A stretch of DNA of 64,000 bases from Nocardia wallacei (GTDB lineage: Bacteria; Actinomycetota; Actinomycetes; Mycobacteriales; Mycobacteriaceae), in contig NZ_JARWQD010000204.1 of the NCBI RefSeq assembly GCF_029869545.1, positions 1 to 64,000 on the forward strand, written 5' to 3'. This document shows, one piece after another, positions 36,861 through 45,000 of the stretch. The notes below the pieces were generated by a model. It was not told the origin of the DNA and ran no database searches. It saw nothing but the letters and a program-made list of their open reading frames with translations. Within the stretch, counting starts at the first letter, position 1. Every line of letters begins with the position of its first letter. The position numbers and the translations under genes were made by a program.

Positions 36861-37481
36861 ATGGATGTGCGTGCGATGGCGCGGGCGGAGCGCACCGAAC
36901 TCGCCGATCTGATCGCGAGCTTGTCCGACGACCAGTGGAACGCCGAGAGCCTATGTGCGCCATGGCGTGTGCGCGAGGTAGCGGCGCATGTGCTCGGCTA
37001 CGGTCTACTGACTCCCGTACAATTCGCCACCCGGCTGGCCCGAGGCCGGTCCTTGCATCACAGCAACGAGATCGATATCGCGCACTACAGAGACCGCACA
37101 CCTCGGCAGTTGTCCGACCTGATTCGCGACAACCTCGAACCGTCGGGATTGACCGCCCGGTTCGGGGGTCGAGTTGCCTTGGCCGAAGCGATGATTCATC
37201 AGCAGGACATCCGCCGGTCACTGAGCATCCCTCGGGAGATCCCGCCCGGAAGGCTGCGAGCGGCATTGGATTTCACCCGCTACGCACCCCTCATCCGAGG
37301 AGCCTGGCGCGTCCGCGGCGTCCACCTGACCGCAACGGATCTGGCATGGGCCCACGGCGTCGGCCCACAGGTCCGCGGCTCGGGCGAGGCCCTGCTCATG
37401 GCGATGGCCGGGCGCGCCACCACCCTCGACGAGCTGGCCGGTCCGGGGAAACAGCGACTCATCGGACTCCTCCGGGCGTAG
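36861..37481 (+). CDS. Maleylpyruvate isomerase-family mycothiol-dependent protein
   Basis: A 206-residue DinB-fold protein: AERTELADLIASLSDDQWNA, then LCAPWRVREVAAHVLGYG, then ALAEAMIHQQDIRRSL with the metal-ligand His pattern. It follows the related gene by 35 bases and may be co-expressed under the TetR regulator. The two proteins are only distantly alike, so this is not a recent duplication. No strong ribosome binding site before ATG 36861. Confidence 0.8.
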   Translation: MDVRAMARAERTELADLIASLSDDQWNAESLCAPWRVREVAAHVLGYGLLTPVQFATRLARGRSLHHSNEIDIAHYRDRTPRQLSDLIRDNLEPSGLTARFGGRVALAEAMIHQQDIRRSLSIPREIPPGRLRAALDFTRYAPLIRGAWRVRGVHLTATDLAWAHGVGPQVRGSGEALLMAMAGRATTLDELAGPGKQRLIGLLRA

Positions 37482-37500
37482 GTGCGTAACACTGTCACGC

Positions 37501-38712
37501 TCAGCGCGGATCGGTGAGGGGGGTTGTGGGGGTGACGGTGTGGGTTCGGAGGAGGAGGTCGAACCAGTCGGCCAGGCCGGAGCCTGCGATGTGGTGGTCG
37601 GGGTCGCGGGTGGGGGTGTAGGTGCCGATCACGAGGCGGAGTTTGGTGGGGTGATGGAGCCATTGGTGGACCGGGCCCGGTGGGGCGTCTCGCAGATCGA
37701 GCAGGTAGTTCCGGGGTTCGGGGATGTCGAGGACGGTGTCGGCGAAATCCGGTGCGGGAGCGGGGACGGAGAGGTCGGCGCGGAGCTGGCCGTGGTGGAA
37801 GGCCAGGGCGATCGAGAGGTAGCCGGTGCCGAATCGCTCGCGAAGCAGCGAGCCCGTGGTCGGGAACTCCTGTGACATCGCCGCGAGGGTCAGCCGGTCG
37901 GCGACCGCCGTATTCGACACGCCTTCCCAGTACGCGATCCGGTGCCCGGTGCTGTTGTGCCACTGGATGATCCGGCTCGCGGCATCCGCGGCCTCGGCGG
38001 CGAAATCACGGCGGCCGGAGGCGGTGCCGAACTCGTGGTAGCGCAGTATCAGCCGCGCCGCGCGCAGCACATCCGGGGAGCCGGGCAGCGACTCCACCAG
38101 TGCCAGTGCGTCTCCGGCATGGTCGGCGAACGGGCGTCCGGGATGCGTGCCGTCGGCCAGCTGAATATGCTCACCCAGCCGATGCGCGGTGATGATCGGC
38201 GCGTAGTGCGAGTTCAGCTCCGCGAGGCGCTGCGGCGCAACGGCTTCCACGAACCGCGACACCCGCGCATAGTGCTCGGGCCTCGCCGCTTCCGGCGTCA
38301 GGCCGAACAGGCGCAGGGGATCGTCCGGATGCTCGCGATTGAAGGCACGCGCCCACTCGAGCACCGCGAGGGTCTCGGTGTTGCGCCAGGGAACCCAGCA
38401 CTCCTGCAACAGTTTTCGTGGATCACCGGCACCGGCGCGGACGAACTCGTCCATGGCCGCGACGACGACCTCGTCATCGAGCAAGGCCAGTGCCCGAAAT
38501 CCCTTCTGCTCCACCAGCACCCGCAACACGCGATGCGCCAGCACCGAAACTTCGTGGCCCACACGGACCGTCATCCCGATTCCGGCCACCACGGCGCCAC
38601 CGATCCGATCGGCGAGCAGCGCCGGGTCCGGCAGTGGCGCGTCGGCGCCGACGACATCCAGCGGGAGCGCCGACTCATGAATCCATCTCGTGATTTCCCC
38701 GGCGTCGGGCAC
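37501..38712 (-). CDS. Erythromycin esterase-family protein
   Basis: A 403-residue member of the Ere/succinoglycan-biosynthesis-like hydrolase family. Recognisable are RVGHEVSVLAHRVLRVLVEQ in the N-terminal catalytic region, WRNTETLAVLEWARAFN, and RDFAAEAADAASRIIQW. In the canonical enzymes a GExxHG motif precedes the helix; here it reads GIGMTVRVGHEV, so the catalytic glutamate is not clearly kept and macrolide hydrolysis is doubtful. The GTG at 38712 has an excellent AGGAGGCACC site. It is divergent from a MarR gene with palindromes between them. Confidence 0.85.
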   Translation of the reverse strand: MPDAGEITRWIHESALPLDVVGADAPLPDPALLADRIGGAVVAGIGMTVRVGHEVSVLAHRVLRVLVEQKGFRALALLDDEVVVAAMDEFVRAGAGDPRKLLQECWVPWRNTETLAVLEWARAFNREHPDDPLRLFGLTPEAARPEHYARVSRFVEAVAPQRLAELNSHYAPIITAHRLGEHIQLADGTHPGRPFADHAGDALALVESLPGSPDVLRAARLILRYHEFGTASGRRDFAAEAADAASRIIQWHNSTGHRIAYWEGVSNTAVADRLTLAAMSQEFPTTGSLLRERFGTGYLSIALAFHHGQLRADLSVPAPAPDFADTVLDIPEPRNYLLDLRDAPPGPVHQWLHHPTKLRLVIGTYTPTRDPDHHIAGSGLADWFDLLLRTHTVTPTTPLTDPR

Positions 38713-38751
38713 GGTGCCTCCTACGGTGAGCGATCGCGAAAGGGCGATAAA

Positions 38752-38795
38752 GTACCTTTGCAATCAAAGCAAATTACCTTTGAGGGCAAAGGTAA
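38752..38795. promoter_or_regulatory. Two MarR operators
   Basis: A perfect 22-bp dyad TTACCTTTG-AGGG-CAAAGGTAA at 38774-38795, and directly abutting it a second copy with one intact arm (TACCTTTG-CAAT-CAAAG) at 38752-38773. The space separates the esterase-like gene and the MarR gene, so both are probably controlled here. Confidence 0.9.
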
Positions 38796-38810
38796 TCCGA
38801 GGAGGTGCGG

Positions 38811-39290
38811 GTGTCAACGACGGGACCGGATACCGACGACGCGATCCGCGCGCTGCTGCTGCTGATGCCCCGGCTGGTCGGCCGGGCCAAGCGCATGCAG
38901 CCGCCCGAGAATCTGCGGTCGCTCGCGCCCCGGCACCTGTCGCTGCTGTCGTATCTGCTGTTCGACGGCCCGATGACGGTCAACGACCTCGCGGCCCGTC
39001 TCGATCTCGCGCCGACCACGGTCAGCTTGATGGTCAGCGATCTCACCCAGCAGGGCGTGCTCGAACGCCGGGAGGACGACGCCGACCGCCGTCGCAAGAT
39101 CATCAGCGTCACCGCGGAGATGCTGCCGTCGATTCGAGGGTGGCTGGCGCGCGGCGCCGATGCCTGGCGCGTGGCGCTCGAACCCCTGACGCCCGAACAG
39201 CGGGGAACGTTCATCGACACCCTGCGCGCCTACGAGGATGCGGTGACGAGTACGGACGAAGCACAGTCACGCTCCGCGCGCCGCGCCTAA
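38811..39290 (+). CDS. MarR-family regulator
   Basis: A 159-residue winged-helix repressor: LAPRHLSLLSYLLFDGPMTV, the recognition helix region LAARLDLAPTTVSLMVSDLT, and the wing RREDDADRRRKIISVT. The GTG at 38811 lies 5 bases after AGGAGG. Palindromic operators immediately upstream point to autorepression and control of the divergent erythromycin-esterase-like gene. Confidence 0.92.
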   Translation: MSTTGPDTDDAIRALLLLMPRLVGRAKRMQPPENLRSLAPRHLSLLSYLLFDGPMTVNDLAARLDLAPTTVSLMVSDLTQQGVLERREDDADRRRKIISVTAEMLPSIRGWLARGADAWRVALEPLTPEQRGTFIDTLRAYEDAVTSTDEAQSRSARRA

Positions 39291-39332
39291 GATGAAACGC
39301 TCATGCCGACTCGAACAGCTGAGAGGTGCCCG

Positions 39333-39551
39333 ATGACGAAACCCGGCCTGCGACTCTGGGTCTCCACTCTCGGACTCATCGCTGCACCACTGGTGATGAG
39401 CGCTCCCGCCGCGGCGGAGCACCTGCCGTTGACCCCGGAGGCGACCGATACGGCAACCGCCGTCGACGCGCCACCACCGTGCGTCAACTACCCGGGCAAC
39501 ATCCCCTGCAACCTGTCGACATTCTCGAGCTCCATCGGAATCGGCCGCTGA
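39333..39551 (+). CDS. Small secreted protein
   Basis: A 72-residue precursor: a signal peptide (MTKPGLRLWVSTLGLIAAPL, cleavage near SAPAAAEH) and a mature part of about 40 residues with two Cys (PPCVNYPGNIPCN) that could form a disulfide. GAGAGGTGCC precedes the ATG. Small two-Cys exported proteins of this sort are frequent in Nocardia and mycobacteria; no function known. Confidence 0.7.
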   Translation: MTKPGLRLWVSTLGLIAAPLVMSAPAAAEHLPLTPEATDTATAVDAPPPCVNYPGNIPCNLSTFSSSIGIGR

Positions 39552-39552
39552 C

Positions 39553-39999
39553 TCAAACCGGATTCGAGTAGACGCGCGCAGGCGTGACGAGTACGGCGGT
39601 GCGGCGTTCCTCGCGCATGACGCGGTCGTAGGTGTCCCAATCGTCATGCGTGCCACCGGCCGCGGTGAAGATCTCGCGCAGCAGCAGGCGCAGCCGCTCG
39701 CTGTCGATGTCCGGATGGGGGTCGTCGGGTCCGATCAGCTGCGCCGAGCCCTCGACGGTAGCCCACTGCCAACCACCCCGGACCGTGACCGCGATGGTCG
39801 AATTGTGGCGCAGGTGAGCAAGTTTCGCGGTTCCGCCCCGGGCCACGAACCCGACGACATGGCCGCCGGACAGCGGGTGGGCGAGGACTCCCGCGTTGAC
39901 GACGGTCGACTGCGGTGAGCCGTCGGCGCGGAGGGTGACGACCACGCTGAGGCCGTGGTCGAGGGCCACCAGGTCGGCGAAGGAATTCAGGTCGGTCAT
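39553..39999 (-). CDS. PPOX-class F420-dependent oxidoreductase
   Basis: A 148-residue split-barrel protein of the F420-binding class: LDHGLSVVVTLRADGSPQST opening, AHPLSGGHVVGFVARGGTAK with the cofactor-phosphate Lys/Arg region, and the Trp-rich strand GGWQWATVEGSAQLIGP. Its ATG overlaps the end of a methyltransferase fragment by ATGA, so it was once second in an operon. Convergent with the small secreted protein gene. Confidence 0.88.
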   Translation of the reverse strand: MTDLNSFADLVALDHGLSVVVTLRADGSPQSTVVNAGVLAHPLSGGHVVGFVARGGTAKLAHLRHNSTIAVTVRGGWQWATVEGSAQLIGPDDPHPDIDSERLRLLLREIFTAAGGTHDDWDTYDRVMREERRTAVLVTPARVYSNPV

Positions 40000-40217
40000 C
40001 GTCGGATCCCCGCTGTCCGTGTGATCGTCGCGAACCAGGCGGGTCCGCCGTTGTCGTCGTGGAATCCGGTCCGAATTCGGTCCGGTTCGATGCCGACGAT
40101 ATTCCATCCGGCGGCGGGAATGAAGGCCGCGGTCAGCTCCTCCTTGCTGACGGGGTGCGGTCCGGTATCCGGGCCCTCATCGCTGAAGCACAACACATAC
40201 AGTGTCCCGCCGGGCCC
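39996..40217 (-). pseudogene. C-terminal fragment of a SAM-dependent methyltransferase
   Basis: About 73 codons matching the end of a class I methyltransferase: PGGTLYVLCFSDEGPDTG, then PVSKEELTAAFIPAAGWNIV. The SAM-binding N-terminal half is missing; homology stops where the RelA/SpoT-like gene ends, marking a deletion junction. A GTG at 40196 could start a 66-residue remnant, but there is no good ribosome binding site. Confidence 0.75.
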
Positions 40218-40219
40218 TG

Positions 40220-40996
40220 CTACAAACCGTTCGGATGGCGTGCCGCGAGGGTGTTGTACAGCTCGCTGAGGTCTATCGAGTCGAGCGGGCCGGGCGGGGT
40301 GCGCAGTGTGTGGTCGATCTGCCGGTGCAGGGCTTCCATCTTTTCGTCCAGCTGGGCGGCCACCTCGGCCGCCTGGGTCAGATCGGCCCGGAGGTTCGGG
40401 GGGACCTCGCCGCGATATTTGTAATAGATCTTGTGTTCGAGGCTGGCCCAGAAGTCCATCGCGATGGTGCGGATCTGGATTTCCACCGGCATCCGCTCGG
40501 TGCGGTTGGAGCGGAACACCGGAATCGACACGATCAGGTGCAGGCTCTGGTAGCCGTTCGGTTTGCGATGGGTGATGTAGTCGCGCTCCTCCAGCAGGGT
40601 GATGTCCTCCTGGCCGATCAGCATGTCCTTGATCACCGCGATATCGGAGAGGAAGCTGCAGACGACCCGGACCCCGGCGATATCGAGCACATTCTCCCGA
40701 ATGGAGGCGAGGTTCATCGCGTAGTTCTTGCGCTGGACCTTTTCCAAGACGCTTTCGGGCGACTTGAGCCGCGATCCCACATGCTCGATCGGGTTGTACT
40801 CGTGGGTGTTGTTGAAATCCTCGCGCAGGATGTTGATCTTGGTTGTGATCTCATCGATCGCGAACTTGTAGCCGAGCATGAAGTCGAGGAACTGTGTCCG
40901 CAGCGCGCGGACGTCATCGATGGTGACCGGGCCCCCGTTGCCGGGGGCCTCCGCGTCGCCGCTGTGGGTCGGCTGCCAGGCTCTCATTTCGCTCAT
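40220..40996 (-). CDS. Small alarmone synthetase-like (RelA/SpoT-domain) protein
   Basis: A 258-residue single-domain (p)ppGpp synthetase homologue. Conserved elements: NNTHEYNPIEHVGSRLKSPE, DIAGVRVVCSFLSDIAVIKD, ITHRKPNGYQSLHLIV and VEIQIRTIAMDFWASLEHKI, including the Asp and Tyr/Gln of the synthetase site. No hydrolase or TGS/ACT domains. A Gly/Pro-rich leader of about 20 residues precedes it; ATG 40996 follows AAAGGCACA. The C-terminus ends at a rearrangement junction and could be slightly altered. Confidence 0.88.
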   Translation of the reverse strand: MSEMRAWQPTHSGDAEAPGNGGPVTIDDVRALRTQFLDFMLGYKFAIDEITTKINILREDFNNTHEYNPIEHVGSRLKSPESVLEKVQRKNYAMNLASIRENVLDIAGVRVVCSFLSDIAVIKDMLIGQEDITLLEERDYITHRKPNGYQSLHLIVSIPVFRSNRTERMPVEIQIRTIAMDFWASLEHKIYYKYRGEVPPNLRADLTQAAEVAAQLDEKMEALHRQIDHTLRTPPGPLDSIDLSELYNTLAARHPNGL

Positions 40997-41052
40997 TGTG
41001 CCTTTGCTTGCGGTTTGCCTGCCACATCGGGTGAGATGCACCACGGTCGGCG

Positions 41053-42057
41053 TCAGCCGTCGCCGCGCGTATCGGTGACGAGGGTGCCGATCTCGCGCAT
41101 CCGCTCGACCGCATCCGCCGGATCGAGAATCGTTTCGGGCGTGTGGATTCCGGGTGCCACGGGATCACCGCGCAGGCCGATCAATCGCTCGACACCGAGG
41201 GCGACGCCGAGCGCGGTCAGAGGACGCTGGCCCTGCGGGTGTTCCAGGTGGCGCCCGGCCCGCAGCGGTGCACCCGCGTGATCCAGTCCTTCGATCTCGA
41301 TACGCACCTCCACGGACGGGTGCGCACCGCGGCGGCGGCCCGCGGACTCGCCCACCGCGAAGTCGAAGCGGACATTCGATGCGCCCGTCGCGAGGCCTAG
41401 ACTCGGCACGTCGGGGAGGGCGATGCCCTGGGCGGGCATCAGGATGCCGTCGGCGCTGCGCACCTCGGCCCGCGCGTCGGCCTCCGCGAGCCACGTGAAG
41501 ACGCCGTCTCGGCGGATCAGCGCCGCCGTGGTGGCGACCGCCAGCCGATCCAGATCCGCCATCCCCGCGGGCCCACCGGCATCCGTTTCGTCCAGCACGC
41601 TACCGACCCGGATGGAGTCGACCCGGCCGAACTGCGCGGCCGAGTCCATCGCGGCCAGGACCACGAGACCCGCGAAATAGTGGCTGGCCAACAGAATTGG
41701 CGCGTTTGCGGCCCGCTGCGCGCCCGCGATAACCTCCGGCGCGAGGTCCACGAGGCCGTTGGAGATGCTCAGGTACGGCACCCCGTGCCGCTGCGCGTAG
41801 CCGAGCCCGTGCAGTCTGCGGTCCCACAGCGCCGCGACCACCGCCGAGTATCCGCCGTCCGACGGGAGCCCGAGATCGCCGCGGTCCAGGTCGATCACCA
41901 CGGCCGTCGCGGCGCCCAGATCGTCGGCCACCCGCTGCGCGCGGCCGAGATCGCGGCCCGCGATGGTCAGCGGCAGCGTCGGATGCCAGCGCCGCAACAG
42001 GGCGGCCGTGCCCGCGCCCGCCTGCCCCGAACCACCCATCACCAGGACTGATTGCAT
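41053..42057 (-). CDS. Saccharopine dehydrogenase-like NAD(P)-binding protein
   Basis: A 334-residue oxidoreductase-like protein with a Rossmann start VLVMGGSGQAGAGTAALLRR at residues 4-23 and a saccharopine-dehydrogenase-like remainder (YAQRHGVPYLSISNGLVDLA). The substrate is unknown. ATG 42057 is taken; a GTG three codons upstream is possible. It is divergent from a TetR gene with a shared palindrome, suggesting it is the regulated target. Confidence 0.8.
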   Translation of the reverse strand: MQSVLVMGGSGQAGAGTAALLRRWHPTLPLTIAGRDLGRAQRVADDLGAATAVVIDLDRGDLGLPSDGGYSAVVAALWDRRLHGLGYAQRHGVPYLSISNGLVDLAPEVIAGAQRAANAPILLASHYFAGLVVLAAMDSAAQFGRVDSIRVGSVLDETDAGGPAGMADLDRLAVATTAALIRRDGVFTWLAEADARAEVRSADGILMPAQGIALPDVPSLGLATGASNVRFDFAVGESAGRRRGAHPSVEVRIEIEGLDHAGAPLRAGRHLEHPQGQRPLTALGVALGVERLIGLRGDPVAPGIHTPETILDPADAVERMREIGTLVTDTRGDG

Positions 42058-42080
42058 GACGTCCACTCCCTGTCCGTAAA

Positions 42081-42109
42081 GCTACATTTTGTAACCTACA
42101 CTTTGTAGC
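42081..42109. promoter_or_regulatory. TetR operator between divergent genes
   Basis: GCTACA...TGTAGC outer inverted repeat over 29 bp, made of two overlapping dyads TACA-TTT-TGTA and TACA-CTT-TGTA. It lies 24 bases from the oxidoreductase start and 33 bases from the TetR start. Confidence 0.85.
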
Positions 42110-42141
42110 TAAACTGGGGGCGATACCGCAAGGGAGGATCG

Positions 42142-42714
42142 ATGACCCGCTTGTCCAAGCAGGCCCGGCGCGAGCAACTGCTCGACGTCGCCCTGGCGAT
42201 CGTGCGCACCCAGGGCGCCGACGGCCTGACCCTGGTCACCCTCGCCGAGGCCGCGGGAGTGAGCAGGCCGATCGTCTACGACCACTTCGCCACCCGGCCC
42301 GGGCTGCTGATCGCCCTGTACCGGCAGCTCGAGGAACGCCACCGGACGGCGGCCGCCCAGGCACTGCGCGACGCCGCACCGAACCTCACGCAGACGGCCC
42401 GCGTCGCCAGCTCCGTCTACTTCGAGTGCGCCACCGACATGCCCGAGTTCGCCGCCATTTCCGCTGCGCTGAAAGGAGATCCGGAGATGGAGGCGGTGCA
42501 GCGGGAGATGTACGACAGGTATGTGGACCTGATGGTCGGCTCGCTACAGCCACACTCGGACCTCGATCCCGAGATGGTCCGGCTGCGCTGCGTCGGCATC
42601 CTGGGGGCGGCTGAGGCGATCGCGGGCGAATTGAACAGGGGGCGAACAACATCCGCCGATGCCGTCACCGCGCTCGCCGATTTGATGGTGAGCAGCCTCG
42701 GGGGTGGGGCATGA
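42142..42714 (+). CDS. TetR-family regulator
   Basis: A 190-residue repressor with canonical helix-turn-helix: LTLVTLAEAAGVSRPIVYDH, then HFATRPGLLIALYRQLE. The rest is helical. GGGAGGATCG precedes the ATG. The TACA/TGTA palindromes directly upstream and the divergent saccharopine-dehydrogenase-like gene make an autoregulated pair likely. Confidence 0.92.
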   Translation: MTRLSKQARREQLLDVALAIVRTQGADGLTLVTLAEAAGVSRPIVYDHFATRPGLLIALYRQLEERHRTAAAQALRDAAPNLTQTARVASSVYFECATDMPEFAAISAALKGDPEMEAVQREMYDRYVDLMVGSLQPHSDLDPEMVRLRCVGILGAAEAIAGELNRGRTTSADAVTALADLMVSSLGGGA

Positions 42715-42747
42715 ACCGGCCCGCGCTCCTCCTTGAAAGTTCATCGC

Positions 42748-43362
42748 TCATGGGCGGGTAGCCCGCACCGCCCAGAAGGCGTACCGGCCTGTGCGGTGGC
42801 GATCGACACGCACCTCCGTGAAATGCGCTGTGCGGCAGTGGTTTGCGAACATGTGCGCCTGCTCCTCGGTCCACCCATGGCTGGCCAGCCCGGTCGCATC
42901 GGCGGGCGAATGCCGCTCGACGGTCACGAATCGTCCGCCGGGGCGCAGCACGCGCCGGACCTCCGTCAGAGCGGACTCGATCTCGGGCCAGTGATGCACC
43001 GTCGCGATCGCCCAGGCCACAGTGGCGGACTCATCGGGTACCGGCAGGCTCTCCGCCTTCCCCTCCGCCCACCGAATCCCCCTCCCGCGCACGAAGATTC
43101 GAGCCAACCACAACATCATCGGCGCCGGATCCACCCCCGTCACCCGGGCACCGCGCCGCGCGGCCACCGCCACCGCACCCCCGGGCCCACACCCGATATC
43201 GACAACATGATCCTCCCCCGTCACCCCAACAAGATCGGCCACCACCCGAGCCCGCCGCCGCCCCGCAACCAACATGACCACCCCCACCACCAGCCCAACC
43301 GGCCCAGCAAACCCCGCCCGCCCAGCATGATGATTGACAACAGCCCCCGACTCCCCACTCAT
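42748..43362 (-). CDS. Class I SAM-dependent methyltransferase
   Basis: A 204-residue methyltransferase. Motif I is HVVDIGCGPGGAVAVAARRG; the acidic second strand is VTGVDPAPMM; the post-II region has WAEGKAESLPVPDESATVAW, and RRVLRPGGRFVTVERH is motif III. A hydrophobic helix (PVGLVVGVVMLVAG) precedes motif I. ATG 43362 has GAGGAGG. Substrate unknown. Confidence 0.88.
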   Translation of the reverse strand: MSGESGAVVNHHAGRAGFAGPVGLVVGVVMLVAGRRRARVVADLVGVTGEDHVVDIGCGPGGAVAVAARRGARVTGVDPAPMMLWLARIFVRGRGIRWAEGKAESLPVPDESATVAWAIATVHHWPEIESALTEVRRVLRPGGRFVTVERHSPADATGLASHGWTEEQAHMFANHCRTAHFTEVRVDRHRTGRYAFWAVRATRP

Positions 43363-43650
43363 CCGAACCTCCTCATGGTTTCCTACCCCCACCTTGCCGC
43401 TTCAGGTCGCCATGAGGTCAAGTGACGGGGCTTGATCCCGATCGGCCAGACCGCACCACCGCCCTCCCGACACTCTTCGCGACATCGGCCACGGACCAGG
43501 TTCGGGCCTGTCCGCCGGATCACAGCACCGCGACCGATCCCGCGTCAGGCCGCCTGCCGCCTCGAGAGCCCGCCTTGCGCAGACAGTCGCCGGGACGACA
43601 TCAGAGGTGCAGTTGCATGTCCGCGTGCGCCTCAGTGAGCGTCGGCGGGA
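43363..43650. other. Spacer without recognised gene
   Basis: GC-rich non-coding interval between the methyltransferase gene and the small membrane protein gene. Open frames here show no ribosome binding site or recognisable protein pattern. Confidence 0.5.
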
Positions 43651-43902
43651 CTACTCGTCGGTTGTGAGTCCACCCGCATTGTGACAGACCTTGGCGTACA
43701 ACAGGTTTCGTGGTCTGTCGACGTCCACCCGGTTGCTCCCGGTCAGCCCCGTAGTTCGCACCGAAATCGTCGGCCAAAGGCACGCTGCGACGACGGCGAC
43801 CGTGGCCGCTATACCCACCACCGCAAGCATCGACCACACCACATGCCAGCCGCACGCCGAATCCATCTCGACGCCGGTGTGATCGTTGATCCGGCAACTC
43901 AC
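43651..43902 (-). CDS. Small single-pass membrane protein next to the RM island
   Basis: An 83-residue protein: a short Cys-containing N-terminus, one transmembrane helix (VVWSMLAVVGIAATVAVVAA), then a soluble tail with RPRNLLYAKVCHNAGG. The GTG start has a very good GGGAGGAACC site, which is the main reason to believe it. No homologue recognised. It lies 77 bases from the stop of the unknown gene at 43980, on the same strand. Confidence 0.6.
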   Translation of the reverse strand: MSCRINDHTGVEMDSACGWHVVWSMLAVVGIAATVAVVAACLWPTISVRTTGLTGSNRVDVDRPRNLLYAKVCHNAGGLTTDE

Positions 43903-43979
43903 GGTTCCTCCCTCATACTTGATCGGGCGCGCGCGTATGTGGCTGGCGGATCTACGGTTTCGACATCGCGAATCTGTGA

Positions 43980-44807
43980 CTAGCTACCGATCTGTCGACA
44001 CACTTCTGGATCTCTATTGCCGTCGATCGTGCTTTGAATCAACCTGGCACACCGGTCGATCGCTGTATCTGCGGGCACGTGAACCGTCCCGAACGTACGT
44101 TGCAGCTGCATCTCGAACCGCACAACCTCGAACTTGGGCTGATCGGTGAAATAGTCCTCCGTCTTGGGTTTACGCCCATCATCGCCAGTCTTGAAGGTTC
44201 GGTTGCCGATAAATAGTTCCAACAGAACGTTCTCACACCATGCGTCAGCGCGAAACAAGGCATCGGCCAGCGGATGGAACAGCATCGGCAGGCCACGCTT
44301 CCGCAACCCGGCAAGCACATGCAGCTCGCGCAGAAACGAGTAGTAAGCGTTACCTACACGCCATCTCATAGCACCCAATGCCTGGTGCTGCGAGAAGCCT
44401 TGCAACTGGGCCTTCTCCACCATCTCCTGAGCCGGCTCCCACAACCAGGGCCGCGTGGCGCTGCCTTGGCACCACTCGTAGAACTCCTCCCACTTGTAGA
44501 GCCGCCCCACCTCTTCGAGCATAAGGTTGAATACGTGCGTGAAGGCGAAGTCCGGGAACCAATCGCGAATCAGCACTACTCGCTCGGCATCGGCCTTCCT
44601 CACCCTGCCCAGCGCATGCTCAGTCCTCAGTTCCGGAACTTCATCATCCGCGATCAGGTACGGAACCCGCGTGATGTGCGACAGCACCTTCTCCGCGACG
44701 GTTTCGCAGCCTTGCCGATGTGTCCACCAGTCCAGTTGATCCCGCGCGATCTGCCCCTCCGATGTGAAGTGCTCCACAACCTCACGGCTGTTCGTAGTGG
44801 TTTCCAT
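43980..44807 (-). CDS. Unidentified protein beside the restriction-modification genes
   Basis: A 275-residue soluble protein I do not recognise. It is rich in Trp and aromatics and mostly helical: ARDQLDWWTHRQGCETVAEK, EEFYEWCQGSATRPWLWEPA, then a conserved-looking core PMLFHPLADALFRADAWCEN with VLLELFIGN and a basic GRKPKTEDYF. The acidic and basic residues in that core could be a nuclease-like site, but no standard PD-(D/E)XK spacing is evident. ATG 44807 is chosen; the reading frame extends 45 codons further upstream. It lies about 190 bases from vsr on the same strand, at the edge of the lower-GC island, so an island-related role is possible. Confidence 0.7.
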   Translation of the reverse strand: METTTNSREVVEHFTSEGQIARDQLDWWTHRQGCETVAEKVLSHITRVPYLIADDEVPELRTEHALGRVRKADAERVVLIRDWFPDFAFTHVFNLMLEEVGRLYKWEEFYEWCQGSATRPWLWEPAQEMVEKAQLQGFSQHQALGAMRWRVGNAYYSFLRELHVLAGLRKRGLPMLFHPLADALFRADAWCENVLLELFIGNRTFKTGDDGRKPKTEDYFTDQPKFEVVRFEMQLQRTFGTVHVPADTAIDRCARLIQSTIDGNRDPEVCRQIGS

Positions 44808-45000
44808 GTACTCGCCCCCAACTCCTTGGGCCTCAATGTTTTCAGGTGCTGGACAGACGATAGGACGAGGCTCCGACAATCCACGGGATAGACGGGACGA
44901 GATGCCGAGCGCGCGATCGCGAGTTCGGCCTCGCATGGGCACATGCCCTCAGGTGCCGACGACAGCTCCTGCGACACCAATCGGCAAGAGCGGCAACTTG

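Noticed and set aside
44807-44942. Upstream extension of the unidentified RM-linked protein by 45 codons
   Set aside because: Arg/Pro-rich with no protein-like pattern; the downstream ATG at 44807 gives a better protein start, so the shorter form is used.
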